In this document: positions 46,341 to 58,369 of the stretch, piece after piece
Layout: every line of letters starts with the position of its first letter
Position numbering within the stretch: position 1 is the first letter of the stretch
NCBI GenBank assembly: GCA_026419785.1
Contig: JAODTK010005576.1
Location: 124,001-188,000 of the forward strand
Length of the DNA: 64,000 bases
Reading direction: 5' to 3'
From: Sclerodactyla briareus
Lineage: Eukaryota > Echinodermata > Holothuroidea > Dendrochirotida > Sclerodactylidae
Notes under the pieces: generated by a model
What the model was told of the DNA's origin: nothing
The model's database searches: none
What the model saw: the letters and a program-made list of their open reading frames with translations, nothing else
Position numbers and translations under genes: made by a program

Positions 46341-47059
46341 CTCCGTCCATTCATTCATTCTTTACTCACCGGGAGTTTAACAACATGACTGTGCCTGTTG
46401 ATGAAAACTGCAATGCAAAATCGCAGTTGATTGTGTGGTTGTTTCAGCATTCACCCGGAAAGAATAATTCCACCTAAAGGTCGCCAAGAATAGGGTTTTA
46501 TGTGTGCACGCAGTGAAAGGGAAAAAAGAAGGAAAAGGACCTTTGGACACATGGCAGACAGGAAATAATGAGGTATAGATTCATCGTTTCCTGTCAAAAA
46601 CTCATGGTAGAAGTTAACACACACACTCAACACTTTTGCTACACTTTCGTTTACAACTTTTTCAGGAAGAGAAACGTCCAGGCCTCTGAAAAACGGAGTG
46701 TGCCGTGGACAAAAGTGGCGTCGGACAACAGTGGGGACAGTTCCGATGGCTGTGGCCTATTTAGTCAAATTTTGCTGTAGGAAGGCTCTGAATTTTGCGT
46801 GGGGGCATGTCAGGGGATGCCTGCCGATTTCCAGAAAGTATTCTGTACTTGTTAGGAGCTGTATTGGATAATATTTTTCTTTGGCTTGCTGTAATTATTT
46901 CCACTTGAACACCAGAGCGCTTCACAAACGTCCGGCCAATAGCTTGTACTGGTCATGCTTATAATATTGTGCCTCTCACTGCAATCCAGCTGTTACCCTA
47001 TGAGTCCCTCTTTCTCCAGAGACTTCTTAAGGACTGACACTGATGGCACTCCCACTACT
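46341..47059. other. Unassigned non-coding stretch
   Basis: I see no supported gene. A short open frame ending at 46,780 (after TTTTTCAGGAAGAG at 46,659) could be a small exon, but nothing is recognised. Confidence 0.4.
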
Positions 47060-47345
47060 TTCTAAAAATTCACATCCACAATGGCTGTCACAAGACCTTG
47101 CCGGCCACACCCTAGGATGCCACATTCACTCACGACTACGATGCCCCTGGCAGCCAACAAAAGTGGCGGCCCTCTTACTTTTCCGGTACCTGGCAGGAGA
47201 TATACTTTTGTGTGTAAGGTAGCTGAGCCATCGAGGGACATGGCCGTGTCTAGCAGCGCTTGCAGGAAAAGCCTCGGCTTTCGATTGGGATTCAAACTTG
47301 CAATTTATTGATCTTAAGTCCGGGGGCCTCTACCGACTCTTCCTC
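47060..47345 (-). mobile_element. tRNA-derived SINE-like element, minus strand
   Basis: Reading the minus strand from 47,345: GGAAGAGTCGGTAGAGGCCC (A-box-like, TCGGTAGAGG), then GGACTTAAGATCAATAAATT (anticodon-arm-like) and GCAAGTTTGAATCCC (B-box-like, 47,287-47,301). The body continues toward 47,060. The head resembles a tRNA with a TAA anticodon position, but the T arm and acceptor do not pair fully, so it is a SINE rather than a functional tRNA. The 76-77-codon frames over this interval are not genes. Confidence 0.5.
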
Positions 47346-48824
47346 CTCAATAGGTCTTCTTCCCCATTATGGGGAGTAACTGAACCACCATATATATGTG
47401 TCCAGTTCATGGTTTATTATTCAATTAAATAATACACTATTGGCTTACCTTCCATAGCCCCTCCCCACCCCCTCAGGCTGAGGCTGATAGACAAGGCTTG
47501 TGGTGACCTTCTGGCTGAGAAAAGTACTCATAGTGGCGAGAACAGTGGACCTGTTTCCAGACACTTTGTGCTGCCATACCTGTGGTTATAGTTGTATTGC
47601 TAAACATTGTCTTTAGTAAAGGTCAGTCAGTGGAAAAAGGGGGAACGTGACTTCGAAGGTCATGTTCCTTCTGAATTAGATATGAAGGGAAATCCTTCCC
47701 CAACTGACTTTCCAGTTGATAAAATTGGGGGAAAAACTTGGACAATTAGGACAAACCAACTATTATGCAATGTCTCCATGGTACCACGGGGGAGGGGGGG
47801 AGGGGGGGGGAGGGCATACCGGTTGATGTTAATAAATCAGGGTGTTTTAAATTTCCTTTTCAACTCTCTATTACATGAACATGGTGAAAACCTGATTAGA
47901 ATTGGTATGCACACTTTTAGGAAAATATACAGTAGGAGGGGCAATTATTCACGGACTTATTGTAGGAGGAAAAACCAAGTACTACCACTTTCCACTTATG
48001 AAGGCGTAAAAAAAATAAGTAATAAACCTGTTTCAAAATATTCAGATGCCTTCCAATTAATGTGGAGATCTCACTCTACTGACTTCAAAGAGTTGATATA
48101 ATACGCACAGTACAGCAATAATATTTTGATAATTCAGGGAATTTTTTTTTTTTTACTATTTTAAACTAAATTATCACTATGTATTGGTTGCAGGTGGTTG
48201 GTTATAGGAAAGAAAAAAGCCTTTATTGTTTGTTAAAGAAGAAAGAAATGTAACCTACAACTGTCTTTTCAAACAGAATTATTAGGGTGGCCTTGCTGAC
48301 GTTATGATGGTTCTGAGAAGAAAGGGTGTGATGCAGACGACCTTCACCAATTTGGGTGACCTGATTGTTAAGCACGTAGTGCGCTAATGGGTACGTGGCT
48401 GTTTGTGATTGGTCGGAATGCCTGGATTACCCTTTTCCATGTTAATCCATTTGGCACCATTCCCTAAAAAAATTTCCAGTAATTTCAGTCAATTTAGCCA
48501 CAGTGATACCGGACTGATGAAGCGATATTTAGCCATTTACCCAGCCAATCAACCTACAGAGGATGTCTGGAAAGAACAATAAAGGAGGCTGCAGTAATAA
48601 AAAACAGATTTTACGACAGGTGACTAAAAAATTAGGCAAGGACAAAAATTACAGACAAGCAATATCCTCTTTTGAGGATTGTGATGGAACCACAGTGTTT
48701 CTATATATTTGAAAAAGATTCAACATGAAAAAAAAAATCTTGCAGGCTTCGCAGGTGCATAGAGTAAATGACACACCATCACATCTGTGTTTGAAGGACA
48801 ACTGGAGGCTTGGATACAACAGGA
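47346..48824. other. Unassigned non-coding stretch
   Basis: Contains a G-rich run with short breaks (47,788-47,810) and a T run near 48,144-48,156. The 164-codon + strand open frame at 47,607-48,101 includes the G run as poly-glycine and has no recognised domain. Around 48,290-48,600 the sequence is non-repetitive, with ATTGG and CCAATC words. Confidence 0.4.
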
Positions 48825-49340
48825 TTTATATTGTGGAGAATGGAAACTGTATTTGAAGGTCCAAACCCATTTCAATACGATGTTTCTATGTGAAATTATT
48901 GGCCTTCAAAATTTGGTCCATTATGCACTGTATGCAGAGATATTGGGGAGGACCCTGGGAAGTTATGTCATGGATTTCATTGTTCATTTGTTGAATAATT
49001 ATGTCAACATTTAGCAACAAGTTCTGTTGTCTTTCTGCCAACGAAGTAACCATCAACACCTACCAACACTACAGCAATCATCTCTCATAGAATAAATGCT
49101 TTTCAAAGTGAACAAATGTGTGAATTTCATAGGAAAACAAAGATTGTTTGCAGGATTGTGCAAGTATGAAATCATTCATTACCGCATGCTGGGATGCTTA
49201 CAATCTTGCACAATACACATGCACAAACTTAAAGGACTGTAACCCCGTAACGGAAAGTCATACAAAATTGGTTTTGGAATGTGCATTCAGTGTTCTCCAG
49301 CTATGATCAACCCTTGTAATGTATCTGCAGTCCTTTTTAT
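48825..49340 (-). repeat. Dispersed repeat R1, inverted copy
   Basis: The reverse complement runs in R1 order: ACTGCAGATACATTACAAGG, TTTCCGTTACGGGGTTACAG, AATGATTTCATACTTGCACA, AGGTGTTGATGGTTACTTCG and CATAGAAACATCG, ending near ACAGTTTCCATTCTCC. It is nearly full length compared with 2,991-3,600. Confidence 0.7.
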
Positions 49341-49845
49341 ATCTGGTGTTGATTCAGTCCGGTCTTTTCAGTAGACTCTCACAGCAGACAAGGAATATGT
49401 CTTGAGTCGTCTTCACTTTCCAAGCTTCAATGGCAGAATTACCCCTGTGTGTGCATGTGTTGTGTGCCAATTTTAATGATATTCTGTGAAAGGTACCACC
49501 ATTGAACAAAACTCAATCTGATAAGATTATAGGCACGAAAGACACCGATTAAGAAGTGTCTTAATAATTAGCTCTTACTATTTTAGGTAATTCCTTCTTA
49601 GAGCCCTTGTAGCAAGTTCAGGGACAGACCATAGGAACTGTTGTCATGTGGTTTAGTATATAGGTACAGGATATAATGGTTACTCAAACTGAGTCTGTGC
49701 AGTGCTCTAGTCTGTTTCAAATCTAAGTAAAATATTTACAGCCATTCAAATCGATATCTAGAGCGGAAATTCTGGGGGAATTCCATGCAAGTGACTGTGT
49801 TTCTTAAATAATATAGCGTAATTTTTAAAGGATTTTTTCCTCTAG
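49341..49845. other. Unassigned non-coding stretch, probable intron end
   Basis: It ends in GGATTTTTTCCTCTAG (49,830-49,845), a good 3' splice site for the following candidate exon. No other feature. Confidence 0.4.
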
Positions 49846-50092
49846 GATGCAAAACTGTACTGAAAACTTAATTAACGATACAAATGATGAAGTGGGGAAT
49901 TATCGCTGCAGACCCTTCAGATCTATCAACGTTTTTTTGGACACATCTGTGGAAAGCCCATCAACACTGACAATGCCCTTTTCCCAATTGGAACAACATC
50001 GTACTTTGTCCTCTGGAAAAAGAAAATGTTATGCGCAAACAGACATGAAATTCAAGATTGTGCAGTTTTTAGCTCCCCCCAGTATGTGCTGG
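49846..50092 (+). CDS. Candidate coding exon, unknown gene
   Basis: This 247-nt segment is open in one frame throughout, bounded by a pyrimidine-tract AG (GATTTTTTCCTCTAG, ending 49,845) and a GTGAGC donor (50,093). The translation includes TDEVGNYRCRPFRSINVFLD-like and DTSVESPSTLTMPFSQLEQ sequence, which is Ser/Thr-rich and protein-like rather than repetitive. No family is recognised. It lies on the same strand as CLEC16A and could be a distant C-terminal exon: human CLEC16A has a DTLSVESLTL stretch, and DTSVESPSTLTM is only vaguely similar. That link is weak. The open frame continues into the microsatellite, which would be intronic. Confidence 0.3.
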
Positions 50093-50117
50093 GTGAGCTA
50101 TATAGTGATCCTGCATG

Positions 50118-50127
50118 TCTATCTATC

Positions 50128-50186
<59 letters not shown>

Positions 50187-50210
50187 ATCTATCTATCTAT
50201 CTATCTATCA

Positions 50211-50252
<42 letters not shown>
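50118..50252 (+). repeat. Microsatellite (TATC)n then (TGTC)n
   Basis: There are about 22 TATC units with one or two interruptions, then about ten TGTC units from about 50,210. They lie directly upstream of the 146-bp tandem array. Confidence 0.95.
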
Positions 50253-50284
50253 AACAGTTGATTCAAATTGTTTCTACTCCTCCT

Positions 50285-51452
50285 ACGTGGATGGTGGATC
50301 ATGATGAAACTTGATCACAGTGATCACTGAGTGAAAGGGCATCTGGGCTGTTCAGGAAGTCGAGGTCCAAGGTCATCTAGGGGTCAGTTCGGCCATTTTG
50401 GGAAAGGAAAAAAACTGCAAAAATACTTCTCATATACAATTCAAATCAGATTTTCATGAAACTTGGTCAGTATTCTCGGTGACCAATGTTTCATACGGGG
50501 TGTTCAGGAATTTGAGGTCAGAGGTCATTTTGGGCATTTTGGCTGAAAAAGGTGATTTTTGTGGTAAAACAAACAAATGCTTCTTCTCCACAGATTGAAT
50601 TGGATGATCGTGATAGTTGGTAAGTATTATCATTGACCAATGGTACATACGGGGTGTTTTTCAGGCATTTGGGAAAGTAAAATGTCATCTAGGGGCAATT
50701 TTGGTCATTCCGTTCAAACTGTCAAGCGGCTTCTTCTCCTACAGTTCAAATCCGATGCTCATGAAACTTGGTCAGTATTATCAGTGACTAATATTACATA
50801 CGGGATGTTCAGGAATTTGAGGTCAAAGGTCGTGTAGGGGCTATTTGGCCAAAAAGCTAAATCTTTGGGTCAAACAAACAAAACGCTTCTCCTCCCAGAG
50901 ATTGAATTGGATGACCATGATAGTTGGTCAATATTATCATTGTCCAATGGTACATACGGGTGTTCAGGTATTTGAGGTCAAAGGTCATCTAGGGGTCAAT
51001 TTTGGTCATTCCGTTCAAACTGTCAAGCGGCTTCTTCTCCTATGGGACAGATTGGATGATCATAAAAATTGGTCAGTTTGATCATTGACCAGTGGTACTT
51101 ATGTGGTGTTCAGGAATTTGAGGTCAAAGGTCATCTAGGGGTCAATTTTGGTCATTCCGTTCAAACTGTCAAGCGGCTTCTTCTCCTATGGGACAGATTG
51201 GATGATCATAAAAATTGGTCAGTTTGATCATTGACCAGTGGTACTTATGTGGTGTTCAGGAATTTGAGGTCAAAGGTCATCTAGGGGTCAATTTTGGTCA
51301 TTCCGTTCAAACTGTCAAGCGGCTTCTTCTCCTATGGGACAGATCAGACTACCAAGAAAGTTGGTCAGTATAATCATTGACCAGTGTACTCATGTGGTGT
51401 TCAGGAATTTGAGGTCAAAGGTCATCTAGGGGTCAATTTTGGCAATTAAGGA
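50285..51452 (+). repeat. Tandem array of about 146-bp units carrying AGGTCAAAGGTCA
   Basis: The GAGGTCA positions are 50,362, 50,514, 50,671 (degenerate), 50,819, 50,974, 51,120, 51,266 and 51,411. Spacing is about 150 in the older part and 145-146 in the last units. Units at 50,974-51,411 are nearly identical; those upstream are diverged. Each unit contains GGTCAAAGGTCATCTAGGGG, TTTTGGTCATTCCGTTCAAA, AAGCGGCTTCTTCTCCTA and ATTGGATGATCAT words. AGGTCAAAGGTCA is a perfect direct repeat of the nuclear-receptor half-site with 1-base spacing (DR1). Confidence 0.85.
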
Positions 51453-53049
51453 CATCTGGGTTGCTTCAGGATATTCGGGCCCCAAGTCCAGTGTGGGCCC
51501 CGGCCCCATTAGTGAAATCATGCAGAATGCTTTTTTTTCTCAAAATTTTAGTGCATAGTGCTGATGTTCAATCATGATGATGCTCCAATAGGTGTACCTT
51601 CCCCTGAAATGTTTGGTCCAAGGCCACATTCACGCCCATTTTATGAAATTAAACACAATTGATGCTTGAAAGCTGTCCTCAGTTGATTTTTTGTTGCAAC
51701 ATGGGTAGCAATGGTCTTGTGTGGACCATTTGGGTCATTGGACCTATGGATCATTTGGACTGTTACTCATCTATCACTCCCCATCACATTGCACAAGTAG
51801 AACGTAAACAACAAACCAATGTACACATACAGTACCAGGTGAGCTACTGTGCCATTGGCACTCTTGTTTGTAGTTCCGACATTCATTGAATTGTAGGTCA
51901 GATGCTCAAAGCCGGTGATGTATGCGTTGGCCGATATTGGCACGCACCGTATAGACACTGGTAATTTCTGCCAGTGTCTGTTAGTGTTTCAGTCAGGGGA
52001 TTTCAGCAGGTGAATGAGTCTGGGATCGAGCAAGACACCATGCAGTGTCTCTGACCAATAGAGCATCCCTGACAATGAGGAATAGGCCGACTAAATAGAT
52101 CAGGGCTGTAAATGACAATGTGCGAAAATCAGTAAATACTTGGAATTCGCTTGAAAAAAGTTCTAAGTGGGCAATATGAGCACTCGGCTACGATCTTCAT
52201 TAGACTGGTGGGTTCTCAAACCGCTGGTCTCGCCTGTTTCGCAAGCAGTGCGTTTGTTGTGCTGTGAGGTTTTCCGCCTGTTTAACCATCCAAAGCTGAG
52301 TTGTTAACATGTAATATAATAGCATGCAGAATCTGAAAGAAGCATAGGGGTAGTCTAAGTTTTGTATTAACCAGTGAACTGAGTCACACCTCCAATTCAT
52401 TAGCACTATATGAGAGCCATTAAATGAATGTCTACCGAGTATTGTGAAAATGTGATGAACTGGAAAATTTGCATAAATAATTGCAATGAGACACATTATT
52501 AGATTTTCCAGTGGCTAAGGTTGTGCGACCAAACATTTATTCATGCTAGTACCAGTCTTAAAAGACTACTTTCAGGACTGATGACCAGGACGCCGGGTGC
52601 ACGGGTACTATTACCAGTAGACCTGACAAGCAGCAGCCCGCCTCTGAAACCGTCCGTAGGAAGGTGGTTCCTCTGATGACCCTAGGTTGGGGGAATGTTC
52701 ATGCAGGAAAAGTGTGAATCATTCCATTGTGATTTTAGGCTTACACATTTCACCGTTTTGCATTAGATGTTTTTGTGTTGTGTTGTCAATGGGGTTTCAG
52801 GCTACTCCCGCCAGAACTGAGAAACCACCCATCCCCCTCCTCCAAAACATGTTCTCATGGTTTTTTTTGTTTTTTTTTCAAGGCATTTCCTACCTATATG
52901 TGGATGATGAAGCACCACATACAACTAGTTTGCTTCTTTTGGATGAAACTTGTTTGTTTGATCTACTTTAGTGCACATGCACTAGTAGTCCTTAGCCTAT
53001 AACTTTTCATTCGTGCCAACAATAGACACAAAGGTAATAACAAATTAAT
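51453..53049. other. Unassigned non-coding stretch
   Basis: No gene is supported. The minus-strand open frames at 51,767-51,958 and 52,200-52,496 lack recognisable domains. A T-rich run lies at 52,861-52,878. Confidence 0.4.
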
Positions 53050-53345
53050 GATGGGCCTAACGGCATTTTAACAGGCTACCGGCAATCAATATCACGAGTC
53101 ATTAAAGCCATCAGGGGGCCTTCATTTCCTGCCTCAGAGGATGTCGTTTGGCTCAACGATAGCAGTTCCAAGAAACGTGGCCTCAGAAGAATAGAACTCC
53201 ATCTGGATTACCATAGACAACTTGAATTATCGGAGATGAGGCGTCGCGAGAAGTCAAGAGATAAAAGCGCTCCCTAATTAAGAGATGCTGTCGTCAACGG
53301 CGGCTAATTTACAGAAGGAGCCAGAGAATAGTTGAATGGAGAAAA
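53050..53345. other. Candidate conserved non-coding / homeodomain-site-rich segment
   Basis: This is non-repetitive sequence with several ATTA-core words: AAATTAATGATGG, CATTAAAGCC, CTCCCTAATTAAGAGATG and GCGGCTAATTTACAG. It also contains CpG-containing blocks (GAGGCGTCGCGAGAAG). Such composition is typical of developmental enhancers, but this is inference without conservation data. Confidence 0.2.
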
Positions 53346-55375
53346 AACAGCTTGTTTCATGGGATGGAGAGAATATAGTGGGGCTTGTAAAAGAGGGTTT
53401 CATAGCTTTGTAAACCCGACTTGCCCGGACCTATCTCAGTCTTTGTGAAAATAGGACGAACCTCCTATATTGTTGGCAAAACAGAACATTGACAACACAC
53501 TGGCTGGTCTACAACATAATCTGTGCAGACATTGTTCTCCTGCAGGCCTTTCCCACAAGCAGTGGGTTCATTCTTGGGCAATTCCAGTGCAGAACATTTA
53601 CTAATGAAAAAACCTGTCATTAATGAATGCAGACTTGTTCTCATGGAAATTAAAAGTTATGAAATTGTGCCACAAATATAGGGAAGAATTCAAACTTCTT
53701 CATCACGGTACAGAGCGATTACATTCATTGTGTGTGGATGTCCTTCAAGCCATTCATCCAGTTGTCAATTAAAAGGGGAATACCTTAGATTGTTCACATT
53801 GAAATAACATGCTGCAACATGCTAAAGTCTCCAGATTTCTTTTTTGGACGATTTGAAGATTCCTCTTAATAGTCTGAAGATAACTGCCTGTATTATGTCC
53901 TCTTGACCTCAATGGATTAACATCCCCTCCCCCCCCCCCCCCCCCCCCCCCCCCGTTGACAGTTGATGGATATACTCCCCTCCCCCTCCCTCTTGACTAG
54001 TAATGGGGTCCCTTGTTCATTTGTAGACAGGGAAATCATGTTAATTAAAATGAAAAAAGAAATGGGCAGTTACATATTGAATGTTCACAGTAAATCCACT
54101 GTTTCTTGGAGCGATGAAAAGTGCTCGTATTGTAGTGGCTTTTGACAGAATATTTCAAGTCATTCACAGAGTGTGTCAATAGAGTTTAAAACATGTAGCT
54201 TCTTGTTTGAAAAAAATGTGGAATTGTTAAATCTTGATTACATTGGCTGGACACTGTTAGGAATAAATCGAAAGTGTTTCATGCAGATTTTTTATCTTGG
54301 AAGTCTGGTGAATGAAGCATATAATCAGACCAGACTTCTTCTTGACATGATAAAATATTGCTACTCATCGGAGATGTAAAATGGACAGATTCAATAATAT
54401 TTTTAGCCGTTTTCCCACTACTTTTCATAGCATTATGGGCTGAAGCCCATAAAAAGCTGTGAAGATGATACAGCCTTTCCAGCCCCATCTCTGCTACTGA
54501 AGCGCTGATTGCAAACAACATTATGAACCCGATTGGCGCCCTCTTGCTACAGAAGAGTTGCAAAGATGTACCTGATCTTCCCTATGTGATTTTGAAATAT
54601 CAAGTTTTCGCTTGTAAGCTCCATTCAGTTGAGGGATTATAGTTGATTAGCTTTTTCTTCGCTCCCTAATGTTGTATTTCAACCTTGATAATGTCATTGT
54701 CAGATGCAATTGAGTTACACTATTGACCTGATTATCCACACTGTACCATCGTGCTTCCGTAATGACTTCATCGCTGTTTTCAAATTACGGTCCGAAGAAC
54801 CCTCCCGAACACTGCGGTTGTTTCCTGTTTGCATGGTTAGGCCAGCCTACGCTATGAAGCAAAGTGGATGCATGTGCGGCGCGTGAAGTCGCATGCACAT
54901 GATGGCACGAAACTGGTTCTTACAATACTTGTTTCTATGAGGACACAACAGATTCTTCATGCATTATGTGTGTAACATACAGCACCTGATTCTAATTTGT
55001 GTTCACTCAACAGTCTCCGAATTTATCCATGGAACATTTGCTTGCAACCTCGCAAGTTTAATATAATGGTCCCATGCTGGGGAATTTCCCGACCCATTCT
55101 CAATGTTGTCAGGTTGCGAGCAATAGAAGGGGCCAATGGTGAACTTTATACTTCCATAATTTCTTGTTTGAATAGACTTATTGCAACAATAAAGAACATC
55201 GGTGCCAGGTACCCTCTATGTTTTGGAGTATACATTTTAATTACAATATGTTGAATAATGTTTTAGACTTGCACACTCCCTCGGATTATTTTTTTCTTTG
55301 TCCCTTAGTAATATTCATTGGAAAGTCCCAGATGTCAAGACATATATCCCATTGGTGACATTCCAATGTTTAAGA
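53346..55375. other. Unassigned non-coding stretch with a long poly-C tract
   Basis: A C run of 26 bases occupies 53,929-53,954. Otherwise AT-rich sequence with no supported gene. Small open frames at 53,963-54,563 and 54,704-55,254 are unrecognised. Confidence 0.45.
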
Positions 55376-55640
55376 GTTTTTAGCTGCGGGGAGCGCAGCT
55401 CTACAAGTTCATAATGTCTATCCGTCGTTAGTTCGTTCGGTCGTCCCGTCTGTTCATCAAGTTATTCATAACTTCTAAAACCTACTGCGATCAGTTGAAA
55501 ACTGGGGGTGGATGAAGCTTGCTACTGGCTAGCCTTAGCTACATTCATGTTCGCATAGTGTTATTAGATTTTAATTAAATCAATTAATTACCCCAATTGC
55601 CAACTTTATTTTGAGCTCTCCTGCTGCCAGACATGTTTGT
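55376..55640 (+). repeat. Dispersed-repeat-like segment with hairpin and GTCCGTC-type run
   Basis: It begins with the perfect hairpin AGCTGCG-GGGAG-CGCAGCT (55,382-55,400). Next comes CTACAAGTTCATAATGTCTA and a TCGTTCGGTCGTCCCGTCTG run, then a GAAAACTGGGGGTGGATGAA block. The structure (hairpin, then GTCG-rich run) looks like a mobile-repeat end. No second copy was found in the window. Confidence 0.3.
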
Positions 55641-56179
55641 TTACAGTACTCCATCCTCTGCTGAGCAGTGTTTACCTTATCTATCAGAAGGGCCAGTTCA
55701 GCAGAATAGTTGACAATAAAACCTATTGTCCAGGGGTGTTGATTTGTCTTTCATTGCATCTCACCCTAGTTTACATTAGACCCTGCCTCCACAGGATTTG
55801 TTTACATTACATCTCAGTCCACTTCCTCAGTGGTGGGTGACCTAGAAATGGGGGCTTGCGCCCTCCCCCCCACCTAATGCTGTTTGATGGTAACTTGTGG
55901 AGTGTTCAAAAACTATAACTATGAGTGTCAACAATGTTAGATATTCATCTGAGGGCAGTGGGTTCCACTGTTCACTGCCACAGCCTTAGGAATGGGCACT
56001 GAGAGCAGATATTGTGCTAATGTGGTAGACATGTTCCACGCCATTCCATGGTTATGACAGCTGTCAGTAAAGGTCAGTTTGAATGTGAACAAACAATGAA
56101 TGTGAAAGGGCGAAAAAATGCAGTGTATTTGCCACGACAGTTTTGCTGTCCGCAGCTACCAAGACGTTCCGACTTGCAC
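55641..56179. other. Unassigned non-coding stretch
   Basis: Nothing recognisable; a short C-rich run lies near 55,861-55,872. Confidence 0.5.
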
Positions 56180-56285
56180 TTGTATTCATAAGGTTCATTT
56201 GTCATAAGGCCTTTTGTTCATAAGGCCTGTTTATCCTATGGCCGAAAAGGTTTCTTCCATTCATAAGGTCCGTTATTGATAAAAG
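56180..56285 (+). repeat. TTCATAAGGCC-type repeat cluster, direct copy
   Basis: The words TTCATAAGG (56,190), TCATAAGGCC (56,205), TTCATAAGGCC (56,218) and TTCATAAGGTCCGTTATT (56,261) occur within 100 bp. An inverted counterpart is at 58,370-58,500. Confidence 0.5.
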
Positions 56286-58369
56286 TGGAGGCCAAGTTTT
56301 TTGCTTTACATTAATTGAAAATGGGGCATATGGTCTTCAAATTCCCATTGAACTAGTTATTTATTTACAGCAGCAATGCACACCAGGAAATGTACTGCTG
56401 AATTCACTTAGAACTCCTATGTGGCCCAGCCATAATCTCTTCACCACTGCCCTGCACTTGTGTGTGTATCTTGATAATGGCCTTTAGTTTGGCTGGTCAA
56501 CATTCTCATCCCCAAAAGGATTTAATCTTCTCTAGTTGTGATGTGTGAAACTGTGAGTGAATCACTTAATGAACTTTTGACTGCCGTTCAGACATTCATT
56601 GTGAAATGGTATCGGCACGGGCATGCTCAGAGATTGAGAGTGGGTACTCCAATTAATTCTCTGTGTGCACTCGATTATCTGGATTCTTTACATTTAAAGT
56701 TAACACTTCGCTATTGGGACTGCAAAAAGCACACTTCCAGGATGTAAATTCTCTGACAGGCAGGACTGCATGGGTATTATTACCTGTGATTCATAGACAG
56801 CACTAATGAGGGCCGGATTACTGTGGTGTGTGTAGAAGCATTGAGACTGGGTTAGTGAGTTGGGAGGAAGAAGAAGCAAGGGTCAAGAAGCTTCTGAACG
56901 GTGGGGAAGGGCCACAACAACATTTGGTTGCATTTTTTTCGCTATTGAGCAAAAAGTACGAGCATTAAACCCTGTACCACCTGCAGAAATGGTAAGGGGT
57001 TTGAGCCTATAAAGTATCTCTCTTCTGCCCTAGTGCCTTCTCTATCATGTGTTGACAGTCACATGATGTGACCATTTGTGAAAAGTGGTTTGCCTGGGAT
57101 AATAACATTTTAAACATTGGCCAGAAGTCATATCGGATCAACATTAACTGAGCTCACATCATTCAGAAATGTCTCACGAACATGGGCTATAATATATACC
57201 CTAGAAAATTGCAATATCTTGTCTGTTCCTATTATCTATTTGTATTATTATTATGCAGCCAGATATATTTGTTATGGAGGTGCTGCATGGGGTGGGCCGA
57301 TATAGAGAGACATTCCCCACCCCACCAATGTAGGAGGGATTATGTGATTTGACAGCCTCGTGAAAAGTTTGACACTAAATTTAGCAATAAGACATTTGAT
57401 TGGACCTGGTAAAATGGCTATTGATACAAGTATTTTAACAGTTTATGCCCCTGTCAATTGTATGACCCACCCAGTTGTAAACCCCAGACAGGAGAGTCAT
57501 TGTTGCACTTAGTGGTTCAACAAAATGAAGCACCTCTCAGTCACTTTTGTGCCTGAAAATATTGAAAATTGATAAACCCACAGTCACTTTGAAAGACCAC
57601 AAAAAACTACTCTGCTCATGTACAATTGAAAAAGAGGTGTTGGCAATGACTTACCCCTCAGTCACATTAGTGATTAACGACATATTGCTACAATGACCAA
57701 CATTTGAGCCACCATGTTATTGGACACTGAATGTACCTACAATGACTCACTTTCAGGGTAGTGAAGGGATGCAATTGACAATATTAGGCCTTTATGCACT
57801 TCTCTTTCCCCTTCCCCACACATATACCCCCAAAAAGGAGATTTTTTTTTTTTTTTACACCATTTGTTTGATGGAATGTTGGTCGTCCGATTCAAGAACT
57901 GCCACTTCATTCATCTATCCTTGCTTTGACCCCACCAGTCACTCATGAGTGATAACTTTCGCTAAAGTGATCCTCATCATTTAGCCTTGCCTGCCGTCTG
58001 CCGACTCTGTTTCGGTCGCTGGTACTTTCCACCCTGATGAAACGTGACCCCTGTTATGACTCGTGACTTTGCCTTCACTCTCACGATACCCTTACTGACC
58101 AGGTTTATTTTTCCGTATTTCACTTCAATTGCCCTCAATGAACTTTTTGACCTTGGTCAAAAGCAATAAGCATCTCTTGTCGGTAGTAAAATTTTGGTGA
58201 TTGGGTCGTTTTGTGTCAATTTGTGTTTTGAGTTGGCAACACACATCTTGCAGGGTTTGATATATAGCTGAATCATCATGGTGTGCCACAACCTTGTAAG
58301 GGGAACATGTCGGCGAAAAGGGCAAGGAATCATACACTACTGCGTTTCTTGTTATTAGACTATCAGAAC
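56286..58369. other. Unassigned non-coding stretch between inverted repeat clusters
   Basis: Contains a T run (57,842-57,856). No gene is supported. If the flanking clusters are element ends, this is about 2.1 kb of element interior, but no transposase frame is visible. Confidence 0.4.

Noticed and set aside
47062..47311. Overlapping 76-77-codon frames on both strands
   Set aside because: They coincide with a SINE-like element; both strands being open is a compositional effect.
47287..47345. Functional tRNA (TAA anticodon position) on the minus strand
   Set aside because: A and B boxes are present, but the T arm and acceptor stem do not pair, and a longer body follows, typical of a SINE.
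47607..48101. 164-codon + strand open frame
   Set aside because: It includes a poly-glycine run from a G tract, has no recognised domain and shows no conserved motif.
50118..50314. Coding extension of the 49,846 exon through SIYL/CLSV repeats
   Set aside because: This is the TATC/TGTC microsatellite read as protein. A donor site before it (50,093) is the better end.
50285..51452. CRISPR array
   Set aside because: Units are about 146 bp with continuous homology and no short repeat/variable spacer alternation. The DNA is eukaryotic.
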